Notes under the pieces: generated by a model
What the model saw: only the letters and a program-made list of their open reading frames with translations
The model's database searches: none
Told to the model about the DNA's origin: nothing
Source of the DNA: Actinomycetota bacterium
Lineage (GTDB): Bacteria > Actinomycetota > Acidimicrobiia > Spongiisociales > ZC4RG35
DNA: 18,545 nucleotides
Assembly (NCBI GenBank): GCA_022615295.1
Contig: JAKEHF010000070.1
Span: 1 to 18,545 of the forward strand
Direction of reading: 5' to 3'
In this document: positions 1-8,012 of the stretch, piece after piece
Layout: each line of letters starts with the position of its first letter
How positions within the stretch are numbered: the first letter of the stretch is position 1
Translations under genes and position numbers: made by a program

Positions 1-325
1 GATAGCGGTGGATCACCTGGTCGGCGTCCACGTCTTCCAGACCGCCGAGGACGAGATGCTCCTTGAGGAGTCGTATCATCTCCTCGAAGTCATCCACACC
101 GATGCTGTATGGACGGTGGGCGTGCATGATCTCCTCGGGTGTGTGGCTCTGCGGGCCACCCATCACTGCCTAGAGGAACTGGGTCTGATGACCGATCAGA
201 CCCTCGATTGGCACGTCTGAGAAGTAGTGACTCAGTGTGGGAGAGCGGAGCACGTCGGTGTAGAACGCCGAGACGATCCGGACCAGTCTGGCTCGACCGT
301 ACTTCCCGACGAGGGTGCCGGCCAT
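1..325 (-). pseudogene. Truncated haemoglobin, split by an in-frame TAG, partial at window edge
   Basis: Read from the ATG at 325, the frame encodes a globin-like N-terminal half: GKYG, IVSAFYTDVL with a B-helix Tyr at residue 22, then HQTQFL. A TAG follows at 172-170. The same frame continues without any shift into AVMGGPQSHT and IMHAHRPYSI, a typical group I truncated-haemoglobin E-F region. The presumed proximal haem His is residue 70 if the TAG counts as 52. The ATG is forced, because a stop lies three codons upstream. It sits 28 bases after the stop of the 702-residue membrane-protein gene, so the two may be cotranscribed. The 51-residue product made before the TAG would lack the haem ligand; a restart at 166 or 163 would lack helices A to E. 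A recent nonsense mutation, a sequencing error or stop readthrough would all fit. The family call is firm; the state of the gene is open. The C-terminus lies outside the window. Confidence 0.8.
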
Positions 326-353
326 CGCCGAAGGTTAGGGCGACACCTTGACC

Positions 354-2462
354 TCAGCGACAGAAACGGTCGAGCTGCTCCCTCCCGGCGGCGTTCGCCT
401 TGTTGCGGGCCGTCAGCAGGACGTGACGCAAGGTCTTGTGGTCCAGGTTCTCGTGATGGATCGTCATCTCGAAGTACTCGGGCTCCGACACCTCGCGTTG
501 GGTGTAGGTCATGCGGACCCATCTCCCGTTTTGACAGATCTCGGGGACATAGCAACGGGCGGTGACCCGCTCCATCTGCATCGAGATGTCCACGGTGTAC
601 AACACGTTCTCGCGGCCTCGGATCCTCGATTGGGCGGCCGCCCACCGGGTCGCCTCGGTGATTGCTCCCATCGTCAGGTCCAGGATCTCCTCGACGTCAC
701 TGCTGACGTCGTTCGCGATCGTGATGGTGGCCCTGCTTCGATCCCTGAGCATCTCGAAGACCTCTTGCCTCACGTCGGTCTCCCGTGTCGCCCCCTCCTC
801 ACACACTCGTGGCGGCGGTGTCTCCTCGCGGGTCGGCGCCGGTGGCGGGGGCGCCGGTGTCGGCGCCTCGGGCGGGGTTGGTGGAGGCTCCTCATCGGGT
901 GACAGCTCCTCGGGGGGCCCGGTCCCTTCCTCGGGTGGCGGCTCGGGTGCCGGTGGTCGCTCACCGGCGTCATCCTCTGGTGCGGCCCCGGCGCCCGTCC
1001 CGGCTCCGATGCAGTCCAGATAGGCGCGGTGCGCCTCTTCGGCCTTGGCACACAGATCCTCGGCCTTGGTCCTGGCCTCCCTGGCCAGCCTCTCCGCCTC
1101 GGAGACCGCGACCATGAGCTCGGTCTCCCGACGCCGCATCCTCTCGTACTCCTCGCGGAGACGATGCCTCTGCGCAGCAGCCTCGGCGGCGACTTCGCTC
1201 CTCGGACCCCCATCCCCGAGCGAGACGGGTGGCTGGCGGGTGCGGTTGTCCCATTGGGTGAGGGCCACATCGAGTGCGCTCATCCACTCGCCGTCATCCA
1301 TCTCAATGGTCGGTTCGTCGCTCTGGTCGAAGCCGAGGGGTGGGTACTCGGCGCGGAGACGGTCGAGCTCGGCGCGGAGACGCTCCGCCTCGGCCTCCGC
1401 CTCCTCGACCGCGCGATGGGCCGAGTCGCAGGCGGCCTGGGCCGTTTGCCAGGCTTCGTACTCCTTCTCGCACTTGCGTCTTGGTCGGAAGAGGACGAAG
1501 AGCACGAGGATGAGGGCGGCGGCGGCCACCACCCAGACCAGAGGGGAGACTCCCGTGGAGACCTCGGGGATGCTTGAAGCCGGCGTCTCCGGCTCCGGTG
1601 TGGTCGTCTCGGCGCCAGTGGTCGGGGTCTCGCCGACTGTGGTCGAGCCACCCGGTGTCGAGGTGACAGGTGGGGGGGTCCCTGCCTCCTCGAGCACGCC
1701 ACTGGGACCGACCGGAGTGGTCATCGCTGGGGCCCCGCCATCACCGTCGACGTCGGCCACCGGCTCCTGATAGGTGTGGCCCCTGAATCCCCTGATCGTG
1801 GTATCGAGAGGAAACTCGCCGGCCGGGATCACGAACCAGATGAGGTTTCCGTCATGGATCACCCGAGTGTCGGTCTGGAACTCCTCGAATGGCCCGGTGA
1901 CGACCTGGACATAACGCACCGTGGTGGCACCGTCGCCGGCGACGTCGAGACGCCACGCCTTGTTGATCCCGACGAACGGAGAGAAGGGTCGTGGGTCGTT
2001 GAAGGTCGGCCAGTCGTCGTCGAAGGCGAGCACCGCAGCGGTGTACTCGGTCGCCGGTGAGGCCTCCAGCGGTCCGGCAAGTTGGAGGCCGATTACGAAG
2101 ACACCGTCGAGGAACGGCTCCGGTTGGATGTCGTACTCCGGGCAGGAGACGTCGTCGCTGTCACAGTCGAGGGCGCCGTCCTCGCTGAAGAGGGCGCCAT
2201 ACGTCTGCTCGTCGACGGTGAACCCGAACTGCTCGGTGCGCAGCAGATCGAGCTGGGCCCCGCCTGTGGCCGCTCCACCCTCGAGGAGGAACAGGTCGTT
2301 GGTGGCGTCCACGTGGGCTGCCGAGGGCGGTTTGGTTGTCCAGGTGAACCCGACCATGTCGGCGAAGCCATCGATCAGATCCACCTCTTGCTGGGCTGTC
2401 GCCTGAGGGACGGCGGAGAGCATGCACAGGCCGAGAACTGCCAGCCAGCGGACAACCCTCAC
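354..2462 (-). CDS. Single-pass membrane protein with extracytoplasmic domain, coiled coil and unnamed C-terminal domain
   Basis: I do not recognise this 702-residue protein. It has a signal peptide (residues 1-24, ending ATAQ), an acidic extracytoplasmic domain (about 26-240), a Thr/Pro-rich stalk (245-303) and one membrane helix (about 307-326) followed by RPRRK. The positive charge after the helix places the C-terminal half in the cytoplasm. That half has charged Ala/Glu/Arg coiled-coil stretches (about 340-372 and 422-482), a Pro/Glu linker (495-552) and a final compact domain (553-702) with Cys 554, 637, 643 and 701. The outside-in layout suggests a receptor or scaffold, but no catalytic motif is visible. 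The start is a GTG without a clear ribosome binding site; TATTCT lies about 11 bases upstream of the GTG and could be a -10 box. The truncated-haemoglobin gene follows 28 bases downstream; TerC is divergent. Confidence 0.85.
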   Translation of the reverse strand: MRVVRWLAVLGLCMLSAVPQATAQQEVDLIDGFADMVGFTWTTKPPSAAHVDATNDLFLLEGGAATGGAQLDLLRTEQFGFTVDEQTYGALFSEDGALDCDSDDVSCPEYDIQPEPFLDGVFVIGLQLAGPLEASPATEYTAAVLAFDDDWPTFNDPRPFSPFVGINKAWRLDVAGDGATTVRYVQVVTGPFEEFQTDTRVIHDGNLIWFVIPAGEFPLDTTIRGFRGHTYQEPVADVDGDGGAPAMTTPVGPSGVLEEAGTPPPVTSTPGGSTTVGETPTTGAETTTPEPETPASSIPEVSTGVSPLVWVVAAAALILVLFVLFRPRRKCEKEYEAWQTAQAACDSAHRAVEEAEAEAERLRAELDRLRAEYPPLGFDQSDEPTIEMDDGEWMSALDVALTQWDNRTRQPPVSLGDGGPRSEVAAEAAAQRHRLREEYERMRRRETELMVAVSEAERLAREARTKAEDLCAKAEEAHRAYLDCIGAGTGAGAAPEDDAGERPPAPEPPPEEGTGPPEELSPDEEPPPTPPEAPTPAPPPPAPTREETPPPRVCEEGATRETDVRQEVFEMLRDRSRATITIANDVSSDVEEILDLTMGAITEATRWAAAQSRIRGRENVLYTVDISMQMERVTARCYVPEICQNGRWVRMTYTQREVSEPEYFEMTIHHENLDHKTLRHVLLTARNKANAAGREQLDRFCR

Positions 2463-2539
2463 ACTGGGTGGGGAGAATATCAGTCCCTGACGGTGGTCGA
2501 GGGTCCAGTCGGGTCGCCGACGCTCGGTAACGTGGAGGA

Positions 2540-3328
2540 ATGGATTGGATCACCGACCCCGACATCTGGTTGGCGCTTGTAACGCTCACTGCCCTTGAGA
2601 TTGTCCTGGGCATCGACAACATCGTCTTCATCTCGATCCTCTCCGGAAAGCTTCCGGCCCACCGACAGGAGCGGGCTCGGCGGGTCGGTCTCGGCCTGGC
2701 GATGCTGATGCGGATCGTGCTCCTCCTCGGTATCAGCTGGGTCATCGGGTTGACCGACCCGCTGTTCGTCGTGGCGGGGACCGAGCTGTCGGGACGGGAC
2801 CTGATCCTCATACTTGGCGGTCTGTTCCTCATCGGGAAGGCCACCTTCGAGATCCACGAGAAGCTGGAGGGTCACGAGGCGGATCGTCAGACAGCGGCGG
2901 CGACCACCTTCGGCGCGGTGCTCGTCCAGATCGTCCTTCTCGACATCGTCTTCAGCCTCGACTCGGTGATCACCGCCGTCGGGATGTCAGATCAGATCGG
3001 GGTGATGGTCGCCGCCGTGGTCATCGCCGTGGGTGTGATGCTGGTCTCGGCCCGGGCGATAAGCGCCTTCGTCAACCGACATCCCACCGTCAAGATGCTT
3101 GCCCTCAGCTTCCTCCTCCTCATAGGCATGGCGCTGATGGCCGATGGTTGGGAGCTCCACATCCCCAAGGGCTACATCTACTTCGCCATGGGGTTCTCGG
3201 TGTTCGTCGAGATGCTCAATCTGCGGGTCAGGGGCCGTGCTGTCGCGGAGCCGCCCATCGAGCTGAGACCGACGTATGTAAAAGACAGCGGCGCCGCAGG
3301 TGCGGTGGGTCACATGCCCGAGGTCTGA
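2540..3328 (+). CDS. TerC-family integral membrane protein
   Basis: This 262-residue multi-pass protein has the two acidic membrane motifs of the TerC family: EIVLGIDNIVF near residues 20-30 and DIVFSLDSVI near 135-144. Each places an Asp inside a predicted helix. TerC relatives are associated with tellurite resistance and with export or homeostasis of metals, manganese in several characterised members. The substrate cannot be read from sequence. The start MDWITDP matches the usual start of the family. A GGAGG lies at 2534-2538, only one base before the ATG, which is too close for normal pairing, so initiation may be leaderless or unusual. The gene is divergent from the 702-residue membrane protein and convergent with the TetR gene. 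No other resistance gene such as terD or terZ is nearby. Confidence 0.9.
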   Translation: MDWITDPDIWLALVTLTALEIVLGIDNIVFISILSGKLPAHRQERARRVGLGLAMLMRIVLLLGISWVIGLTDPLFVVAGTELSGRDLILILGGLFLIGKATFEIHEKLEGHEADRQTAAATTFGAVLVQIVLLDIVFSLDSVITAVGMSDQIGVMVAAVVIAVGVMLVSARAISAFVNRHPTVKMLALSFLLLIGMALMADGWELHIPKGYIYFAMGFSVFVEMLNLRVRGRAVAEPPIELRPTYVKDSGAAGAVGHMPEV

Positions 3329-3373
3329 GGACCATCCGCCGTTTCTCGAGCGGGAAGGTGCCCTGTGGGGTGC

Positions 3374-4072
3374 CTACTTACCTGAGGTTCCGATGAGGCG
3401 GTCGAGACCGTCGAGGATCAGGTCGAGACCGAAGACGAACTCGGTCTGGTCGTCGCACCAGCCCAGGGTGGACCCCGGGTCGTCGTGGGCGATCTCGCTC
3501 ATCATCCCCACCAGATAGGGGAAGTCGGCGGCCATCAGCGCGAGCATCTCCATCGTCTCGGGGTCGTCGGTCCCCGGGTCCTCCGGCTCGAACAGCTCCT
3601 GGGTGAAGCCGAGGGCCCGGCTCCCCAGGGCGTGCATGGCGTGATGGGCCAGGTCGTAGTCGAAGCCGCCGGCGCGGAGGACGGCGAGTACCCCGTCGAA
3701 GTACTTCATGGTCTCCAGGCTGACGTTGGTTCGGCTCTCGATCACCTCCGGGCCCCATCGGTGGCGGAGGAGGACCTCACGGGCGGTGAGGATCCGCTCC
3801 CTGAGGGCCCGCTTCCAGTCGGCCGGGCTCGCCGGTGGTGTGACCATCGTCACCCGTTCGTTGATCTCGCCCATCACCGTGTCGACGATCCCGTCGAGGA
3901 TCGCCTCCTTGTTGGTGACGTGGTAGTAGAGGGACATCGCCTCCACCCCGAGCTCGTGGGCGAGATTCCTCATGGTGAGGGCCTCCAGACCGGCGCGGTC
4001 GGCGAGCTCGACGGCGGTGGTCATCACCCTCTCCCTGCTCAGTGGGGTCCTCGATGTGGTCCTGGTGGTCAT
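3374..4072 (-). CDS. TetR/AcrR-family transcriptional repressor
   Basis: This 232-residue protein has an N-terminal TetR helix-turn-helix (about residues 13-60) containing TAVELADRAGLEALTMRNLA followed by SLYYHVTNKEA, the standard recognition-helix region. The remainder is a helical ligand-binding domain resembling the tetracycline-repressor C-terminal type. It is transcribed away from the oxidoreductase at 4179, with 106 bases between them that hold operator-like repeats, so the simplest inference is that it represses that gene and itself. The ligand is unknown. A TAGGA lies about nine bases before the ATG. The gene ends in TAG, which shows that TAG works as an ordinary stop here. The gap to the convergent TerC gene (3329-3373) holds no convincing terminator hairpin. 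Confidence 0.92.
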   Translation of the reverse strand: MTTRTTSRTPLSRERVMTTAVELADRAGLEALTMRNLAHELGVEAMSLYYHVTNKEAILDGIVDTVMGEINERVTMVTPPASPADWKRALRERILTAREVLLRHRWGPEVIESRTNVSLETMKYFDGVLAVLRAGGFDYDLAHHAMHALGSRALGFTQELFEPEDPGTDDPETMEMLALMAADFPYLVGMMSEIAHDDPGSTLGWCDDQTEFVFGLDLILDGLDRLIGTSGK

Positions 4073-4082
4073 GTCGGCATCC

Positions 4083-4098
4083 TACCGTACATGGTAAG
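4083..4098. promoter_or_regulatory. Imperfect palindrome, candidate TetR operator
   Basis: TACCGTACATGGTA (4083-4096) is an imperfect dyad just upstream of the TetR start. Its reverse complement with flank, CTTACCATGTACGG, resembles CTTACAACGTACGA at 4119-4132 inside the divergent promoter. A shared CTTAC..nGTACG element in opposite orientations is what paired repressor sites often look like. The assignment is an inference. Confidence 0.4.
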
Positions 4099-4110
4099 AA
4101 TGGGTCCGTC

Positions 4111-4139
4111 TTGACGGCCTTACAACGTACGACTACCTT
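4111..4139 (+). promoter_or_regulatory. Sigma-70-type promoter for the oxidoreductase operon
   Basis: TTGACG (4111-4116) and TACCTT (4134-4139) are separated by exactly 17 bases. This predicts a transcript start near 4146, about 33 bases before the ATG at 4179, and leaves room for the GGAAGGA ribosome binding site. The promoter lies almost entirely inside the inverted repeat at 4112-4148, so a bound repressor would occlude it. Confidence 0.55.
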
Positions 4140-4148
4140 ACGCCGTCA
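4112..4148. repeat. Inverted repeat around the oxidoreductase promoter
   Basis: TGACGGC (4112-4118) is matched perfectly by GCCGTCA (4142-4148). The 23 bases between them include the palindrome CGTACG and the -10 box. This is a likely operator for the divergently encoded TetR protein. It is not a terminator, because no T-run follows. Confidence 0.5.
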
Positions 4149-4178
4149 GATAGACCACGGGACTGCGGAAGGACGATC

Positions 4179-5153
4179 ATGGAGACGATGAAGGCCCAGT
4201 ACTACGAGCGTTACGGAAGACCCGAGGAGGTCCTCGAACTGCGCGAGGTGCCCCGACCCATCGCCGGTCCCGGGGAGGTCCTGGTCCGGGTCCATGCCAC
4301 CTCGGTTCAGGCGCTCGACTGGCATCTGGTCCTCGGGGAGCCCCGCATCATGAGACTCCAGATGGGGTTACGCCCCCGCCGTCACATCCCGGGAGCCGAC
4401 GTGGCGGGCACGGTCGAGGGGGTCGGTGAGGGGGTCACCCGGTTTGCGGTCGGTGACGTTGTGTTCGGGGAGACCGACGGCGGCTCGCTGGCCGAGTATG
4501 TGACCGCCAGCGAGAGGACTCTGGCCCACAAACCGGAGGGGGTCGGCTTCGGGGAAGCCGCGGCGACACCCGTGGCAGGTCTCACCGCGTTACAGGGTCT
4601 GCGCGATTGGGGCGGGTTCAGCGAAGGTGACAGCGTCTTGATCATCGGCGCCTCAGGTGGGGTGGGGACCTTTGCGGTCCAGATCGCCAAGAGTCTCGGC
4701 GCGGTCGTGACTGCGGTGTGCAGCACCCACAACGTCGAGACCACTAGGTCGCTCGGCGCCGAACGAGTGATCGACTACACCCGTGAGGACTTCACCACCG
4801 GGGGACCGTATGACATGATCCTCGGCGTGGCCGGCAGCACCCCGCTCCTCACCCTGCGCCGGATGCTCTCCCCCCAGGGCACCTATGTGGGCATCGGGGG
4901 TGGCAAGGGTGGGTGGCTCGACCCCATACCCCAACTTCTCCGTATCAAGCTGGTCTCGCTGCTCGGGGGGCGGAGGATGACGTTTGGTCTCGCGCGCACC
5001 ACGTCAGCCGACCTCGAGATCATGGCCGAGATGCTGGTCAAGGGTCAGGTACGTCCGGTGATCGACCGTAACTACAAGCTCGACGAGGGGGCCGAGGCGA
5101 TCGCCTACGTCCTCGAGGGTCATGCCAGGGGTAAGGTCGTGCTCACGATATGA
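4179..5153 (+). CDS. NAD(P)-dependent medium-chain dehydrogenase/quinone reductase-like oxidoreductase
   Basis: This 324-residue protein belongs to the medium-chain dehydrogenase/reductase superfamily. It has an N-terminal GroES-like domain (about 5-120, with RPIAGPGEVLVRV and HIPGADVAGTVEGVG) and a Rossmann domain with the nucleotide loop IIGASGGVGTFAVQIAKSLG (about 153-172). The structural zinc Cys cluster of classical alcohol dehydrogenases is absent, so it fits the zinc-independent quinone-oxidoreductase-like branch. It probably reduces a small carbonyl or quinone substrate in the cytoplasm, but the substrate is unknown. GGAAGGA precedes the ATG at a normal distance; Met4 is an alternative start. 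It is divergent from a TetR gene whose operator-like repeats surround its promoter. Its stop overlaps the next gene by four bases (ATGA), so the two are cotranslated. Confidence 0.9.
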   Translation: METMKAQYYERYGRPEEVLELREVPRPIAGPGEVLVRVHATSVQALDWHLVLGEPRIMRLQMGLRPRRHIPGADVAGTVEGVGEGVTRFAVGDVVFGETDGGSLAEYVTASERTLAHKPEGVGFGEAAATPVAGLTALQGLRDWGGFSEGDSVLIIGASGGVGTFAVQIAKSLGAVVTAVCSTHNVETTRSLGAERVIDYTREDFTTGGPYDMILGVAGSTPLLTLRRMLSPQGTYVGIGGGKGGWLDPIPQLLRIKLVSLLGGRRMTFGLARTTSADLEIMAEMLVKGQVRPVIDRNYKLDEGAEAIAYVLEGHARGKVVLTI

Positions 5154-5794
5154 GCACAACCGGCGCCGTCCCCTATCCCGCCCGGCTCGAGGTCGACTAC
5201 CCCGAGCAGCTCGACCGGTTCACCAGCATCTTCCGGTTGCTGTGGGCCATACCGATCCTCGTGATCCTGGGTCTTCTCACCGCCTCGCAGAGCGATACGG
5301 TCGTGACGGAGACGGGTGAGATCGTCTCGACCGGCGCCGGGGGCATCACCACCGGGTTGTGGTTGGCAACGATATTGATGATCGTGTTCAGACAGCGCTA
5401 CCCGCGTTGGTGGTTCGACTTCGCCCGCGAGCTGTCCCGGTTCTCGGCACGTGTCGGTGCCTATCTGGCCCTGCTCACCGACCGTTACCCCTCGACAGCC
5501 GACGAACAGTCGGTGCATCTCGAGATCGACTATCCGGATGTCGAGAAAGACCTGAGCCAGTGGCTGCCCCTGGTGAAGTGGTTCTTGGCGATCCCCCACT
5601 ACGTGGTGCTGGCCGTGCTGATCGTGGCTGCCTTGGTGGCCATTGTGCTCGCCTGGTTCGCCATCCTCTTCACAGGTCGATACCCCCGCGCTCTCTTCGA
5701 CTTCGTCGTCGGTGTGGGTCGTTGGGCATTGCGGGTCGACGCCTATGCGTTCCTGCTGGTCACCGATCGTTACCCGCCCTTCAGCCTGAGCTGA
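5150..5794 (+). CDS. Duplicated DUF4389 membrane protein
   Basis: This 214-residue membrane protein contains two copies of a DUF4389-like unit. Each begins with an acidic LEVDYP or LEIDYP strand (about residues 12 and 124), continues into hydrophobic helices around AIP (WAIPILV, LAIPHYVV) and ends in RYPRWWFDFARELSRFSARV or RYPRALFDFVVGVGRWALRV followed by TDRYP. Three or four membrane helices are expected. The function of DUF4389 is unknown. The gene starts inside the stop of the oxidoreductase (ATGA overlap), so it belongs to the same TetR-controlled transcript by inference. Confidence 0.85.
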   Translation: MSTTGAVPYPARLEVDYPEQLDRFTSIFRLLWAIPILVILGLLTASQSDTVVTETGEIVSTGAGGITTGLWLATILMIVFRQRYPRWWFDFARELSRFSARVGAYLALLTDRYPSTADEQSVHLEIDYPDVEKDLSQWLPLVKWFLAIPHYVVLAVLIVAALVAIVLAWFAILFTGRYPRALFDFVVGVGRWALRVDAYAFLLVTDRYPPFSLS

Positions 5795-5911
5795 CCAACC
5801 CCGTCCCGAGTTAGCACTCCGAAGGACCACTGTCGATTTCGTGGGACCCAATTCGTGTTGGGGAAGACAGGAGCAACCACGAGGGTTGGCGACGAGACAC
5901 GGAGAGATGTG

Positions 5912-7477
5912 ATGACGACGAAGCGTGCGGGCAGGAGAGAATGGGTCGGGCTGGCGGTGCTCAGTCTGGCCTGTCTCCTCTATGCCATGGACTTGACGGT
6001 GCTTCACCTGGCGTTGCCAACGATCAGCGCCGTGCTCCAACCCACCAGCACACAGCTTCTGTGGATCGTGGACATCTATGGATTCATGGTCGCCGGCGCA
6101 CTCATCACCATGGGCACCCTGGGTGACCGGATCGGGCGTCGTCGGCTCCTCATGATCGGCGCCGCCGCCTTCGGTGTCGTCTCGGTGGTGGCAGCGCTCT
6201 CGACCACACCCGGGGCGCTGATCGCAAGCCGGGCGGCGATGGGGATCGCGGGCGCAACCCTGGCGCCGGCCACGCTCTCCCTGATCTTCAACATGTTCCC
6301 CGACCCCGCTGATCGGGCGCGGGCGGTCGGTGTCTGGATCACTGCGTTCTCGGCCGGTGGCGCTGTGGGCCCGGTCGTCGGTGGGTTGCTGCTCGCCCAC
6401 TTCTGGTGGGGCTCTGTGTTCCTCCTGGCCGTCCCGGTGATGGCCCTGCTCCTGATCCTGGGGCCCCGGGTCTTGCCCGAGTTCAAAGACCCCGAGGCCG
6501 GTCGTCTCGATATCCCCAGTGCGGCCCTGTCGCTCGGTGCGGTGCTCGCCGTTGTCCTCGGTGTCAAGGAGCTCGCCGTCGGCGGGTCGTCGGCGTTGGG
6601 GATGACATCCCTTCTCGTTGGTCTCGGTGTCGGCGCCCTGTTCTGGCGTCGTCAGGTCGGTCTGGAGGACCCATTGATCGACCCCGAGCTGTTCCGGAGC
6701 CGGGTATTCAACGTTGCGCTGTTGACCAACCTGTTCGCAATATTCGTGGCGTTCGGCTACTTCCTGTTCGTTGCCCAGTATCTCCAGCTCGTCCTTGGTC
6801 TGAGCGCCCAGGTCGCCGGCTGGTGGTCGCTGCCATCGGCCCTCGGCTTCATCGTCGGCGCCAATGTCTCACCACGGTTCATCCACCGGGTGAGGCCCTA
6901 TCGGGTGCTCGCGCCGGCCTTGTTGATGGCCGCCCTCGGCCTGGCGCTCTTCACGACGGCCGACGTGACCGGGGGCCTCTCGGTGGCAGTCGTCGGGTCC
7001 GTGATCGTCGCTCTGGCCCTGGCACCGGTGTTCAACCTGACCACCGAGCTGATCGTCGGTAGTGCGTCACCTGAGAAGGCGGGGGTGGTCTCGGGGATCT
7101 CCGAGACCGGGGCCGAGCTGGGCGGCGCCATCGGCATCGCCGGTCTGGGGAGTCTCGGAATCGCCGTCTACAGGGCCACCCTGTCCGCCGACATGCCCGT
7201 CGGAGTGCCGACGCCAGCCGCCGGGTCGGCGCTGGACTCCCTCGGAGGCGCAATCGAGGTGGCCGGTGGCATCGATGGCCCCGTCGGCGCGGCGTTGGTG
7301 GATAGCGCCCAGCAGGCCTTTGTCCAAGGGCTGGTGGTCACCACCGGTGTTGCCGCAGTCGTCTCGGTGCTGATGGCGATCCTGGTCGGTTGGCTGTTGC
7401 GGAACGTCCCGGCACGTGTCACCACGGGCAATGAGTACCCAGTCGACGGTGAGCTGGCGCCAGAGGCGGCAGGATGA
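5912..7477 (+). CDS. DHA2-family (14-helix) MFS drug exporter
   Basis: This 521-residue proton-driven exporter is of the EmrB/QacA/SmvA type. The membrane-embedded acidic residue of this family is visible in helix 1 (MDLTVLHLALP, Asp 27). The family motif LWIVDIYGF is at 50-58, the loop 2-3 motif A is GTLGDRIGRRRLL (68-80), and the antiporter motif C is AGGAVGPVVGG in helix 5. Relatives expel cationic biocides, dyes and antibiotics; the substrate here is unknown. I chose ATG 5912 because GGAGAG sits five bases upstream and the protein then starts like its relatives. The frame stays open back to a GTG at 5855, but those extra residues look non-coding. The 117-base gap before it (5795-5911) holds a short hairpin, CCCAA/TTGGG at 5847-5862, and no clear promoter. 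It is convergent with the DsrE gene, 22 bases away. Confidence 0.92.
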   Translation: MTTKRAGRREWVGLAVLSLACLLYAMDLTVLHLALPTISAVLQPTSTQLLWIVDIYGFMVAGALITMGTLGDRIGRRRLLMIGAAAFGVVSVVAALSTTPGALIASRAAMGIAGATLAPATLSLIFNMFPDPADRARAVGVWITAFSAGGAVGPVVGGLLLAHFWWGSVFLLAVPVMALLLILGPRVLPEFKDPEAGRLDIPSAALSLGAVLAVVLGVKELAVGGSSALGMTSLLVGLGVGALFWRRQVGLEDPLIDPELFRSRVFNVALLTNLFAIFVAFGYFLFVAQYLQLVLGLSAQVAGWWSLPSALGFIVGANVSPRFIHRVRPYRVLAPALLMAALGLALFTTADVTGGLSVAVVGSVIVALALAPVFNLTTELIVGSASPEKAGVVSGISETGAELGGAIGIAGLGSLGIAVYRATLSADMPVGVPTPAAGSALDSLGGAIEVAGGIDGPVGAALVDSAQQAFVQGLVVTTGVAAVVSVLMAILVGWLLRNVPARVTTGNEYPVDGELAPEAAG

Positions 7478-7499
7478 GGCTCACCCCATCGGTTGCGGC

Positions 7500-8012
7500 T
7501 CAGATGAACAGCTGGACGTCGGCGTCGGCGGCATAGTCGAGGAAGGCGGCGGCACCGGCGATGTCCGCCCCCTTGACCAGGTCGTCCGCCGCCACACCCA
7601 TCACCCCCATGGTGGTGGAGCAGGCGAAGAACCTCACCCCGAGCCCCCTGGCCATGTCGACGAACTCGGGCACCGTGGGAAGCGAGGCGTCGCTCATCCA
7701 CTTCCTCATCATCGCGGTGGCCGCCGCGGTGGCGCCGGGCAGGGCTCCGAGCAGGTTTGGCATGTAGTGGACAGGTCCCGACGGGTTGGCCAGCGGTGCG
7801 ACCTTCAGCTTCTGCAGACGTCGCTCGTTGATGATGTCGAGCCCGTAGAACGTGAAGTAGACGCCTGCCTCCCACCCGAGACTGGCCGCAGTCGTCGCCA
7901 GGATCAGCGGCGGGTAGGCCCCGTCGAGGGTCCCCTTGGAGGCGACGAGGGCGAGTCTCCGGGGTCGGGTCTCTCCGCTCGCCTCTGTGGGTGCGGTTGC
8001 GACATCGGTCAT
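7500..8012 (-). CDS. DsrE/DsrF-like (DsrE2-type) sulfur-relay protein
   Basis: This 170-residue protein has the DsrE fold signature: LALVASKGTLDGAYPPLILA near residues 20-39 and a conserved cysteine in FFACSTTMGVMG (Cys 131). DsrE-type proteins bind or transfer sulfane sulfur through such a cysteine and often work with TusA. It is the last gene of a minus-strand operon. Its ATG overlaps the stop of the TusA gene by four bases, so equal, coupled production is likely. A partner in feeding or buffering sulfur for cysteine synthesis is the natural inference; the acceptor is not known. No terminator is visible in the 22 bases before the convergent exporter gene. Confidence 0.88.
   Translation of the reverse strand: MTDVATAPTEASGETRPRRLALVASKGTLDGAYPPLILATTAASLGWEAGVYFTFYGLDIINERRLQKLKVAPLANPSGPVHYMPNLLGALPGATAAATAMMRKWMSDASLPTVPEFVDMARGLGVRFFACSTTMGVMGVAADDLVKGADIAGAAAFLDYAADADVQLFI

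Noticed and set aside
170..172. TAG as a reassigned sense codon throughout the genome
   Set aside because: The TetR gene and the leader peptide both end in TAG at natural protein ends, so general reassignment is unlikely; only local readthrough, mutation or error remains.
348..1770. Long plus-strand open frames opposite the 702-residue membrane protein
   Set aside because: They are low-complexity Ser/Arg/Gly-rich products of GC-rich antisense sequence with no family resemblance, while the minus-strand frame has a signal peptide, helix and coiled coils.
2463..2539. A manganese (yybP-ykoY) riboswitch before the TerC gene, as seen before some TerC homologues
   Set aside because: Only 77 bases separate the divergent genes and no recognisable paired core of that riboswitch is present.
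5811..5819. TTAGCACTC, the left half of the CIRCE heat-shock operator, downstream of the DUF4389 gene
   Set aside because: The required right half GAGTGCTAA is absent nine bases on, and no chaperone gene is near; a chance match is likelier.
5120..6400. 426-residue minus-strand open frame across the DUF4389 and MFS genes
   Set aside because: His/Gln/Gly/Asp-rich composition typical of an antisense shadow; both plus-strand genes are clear family members.
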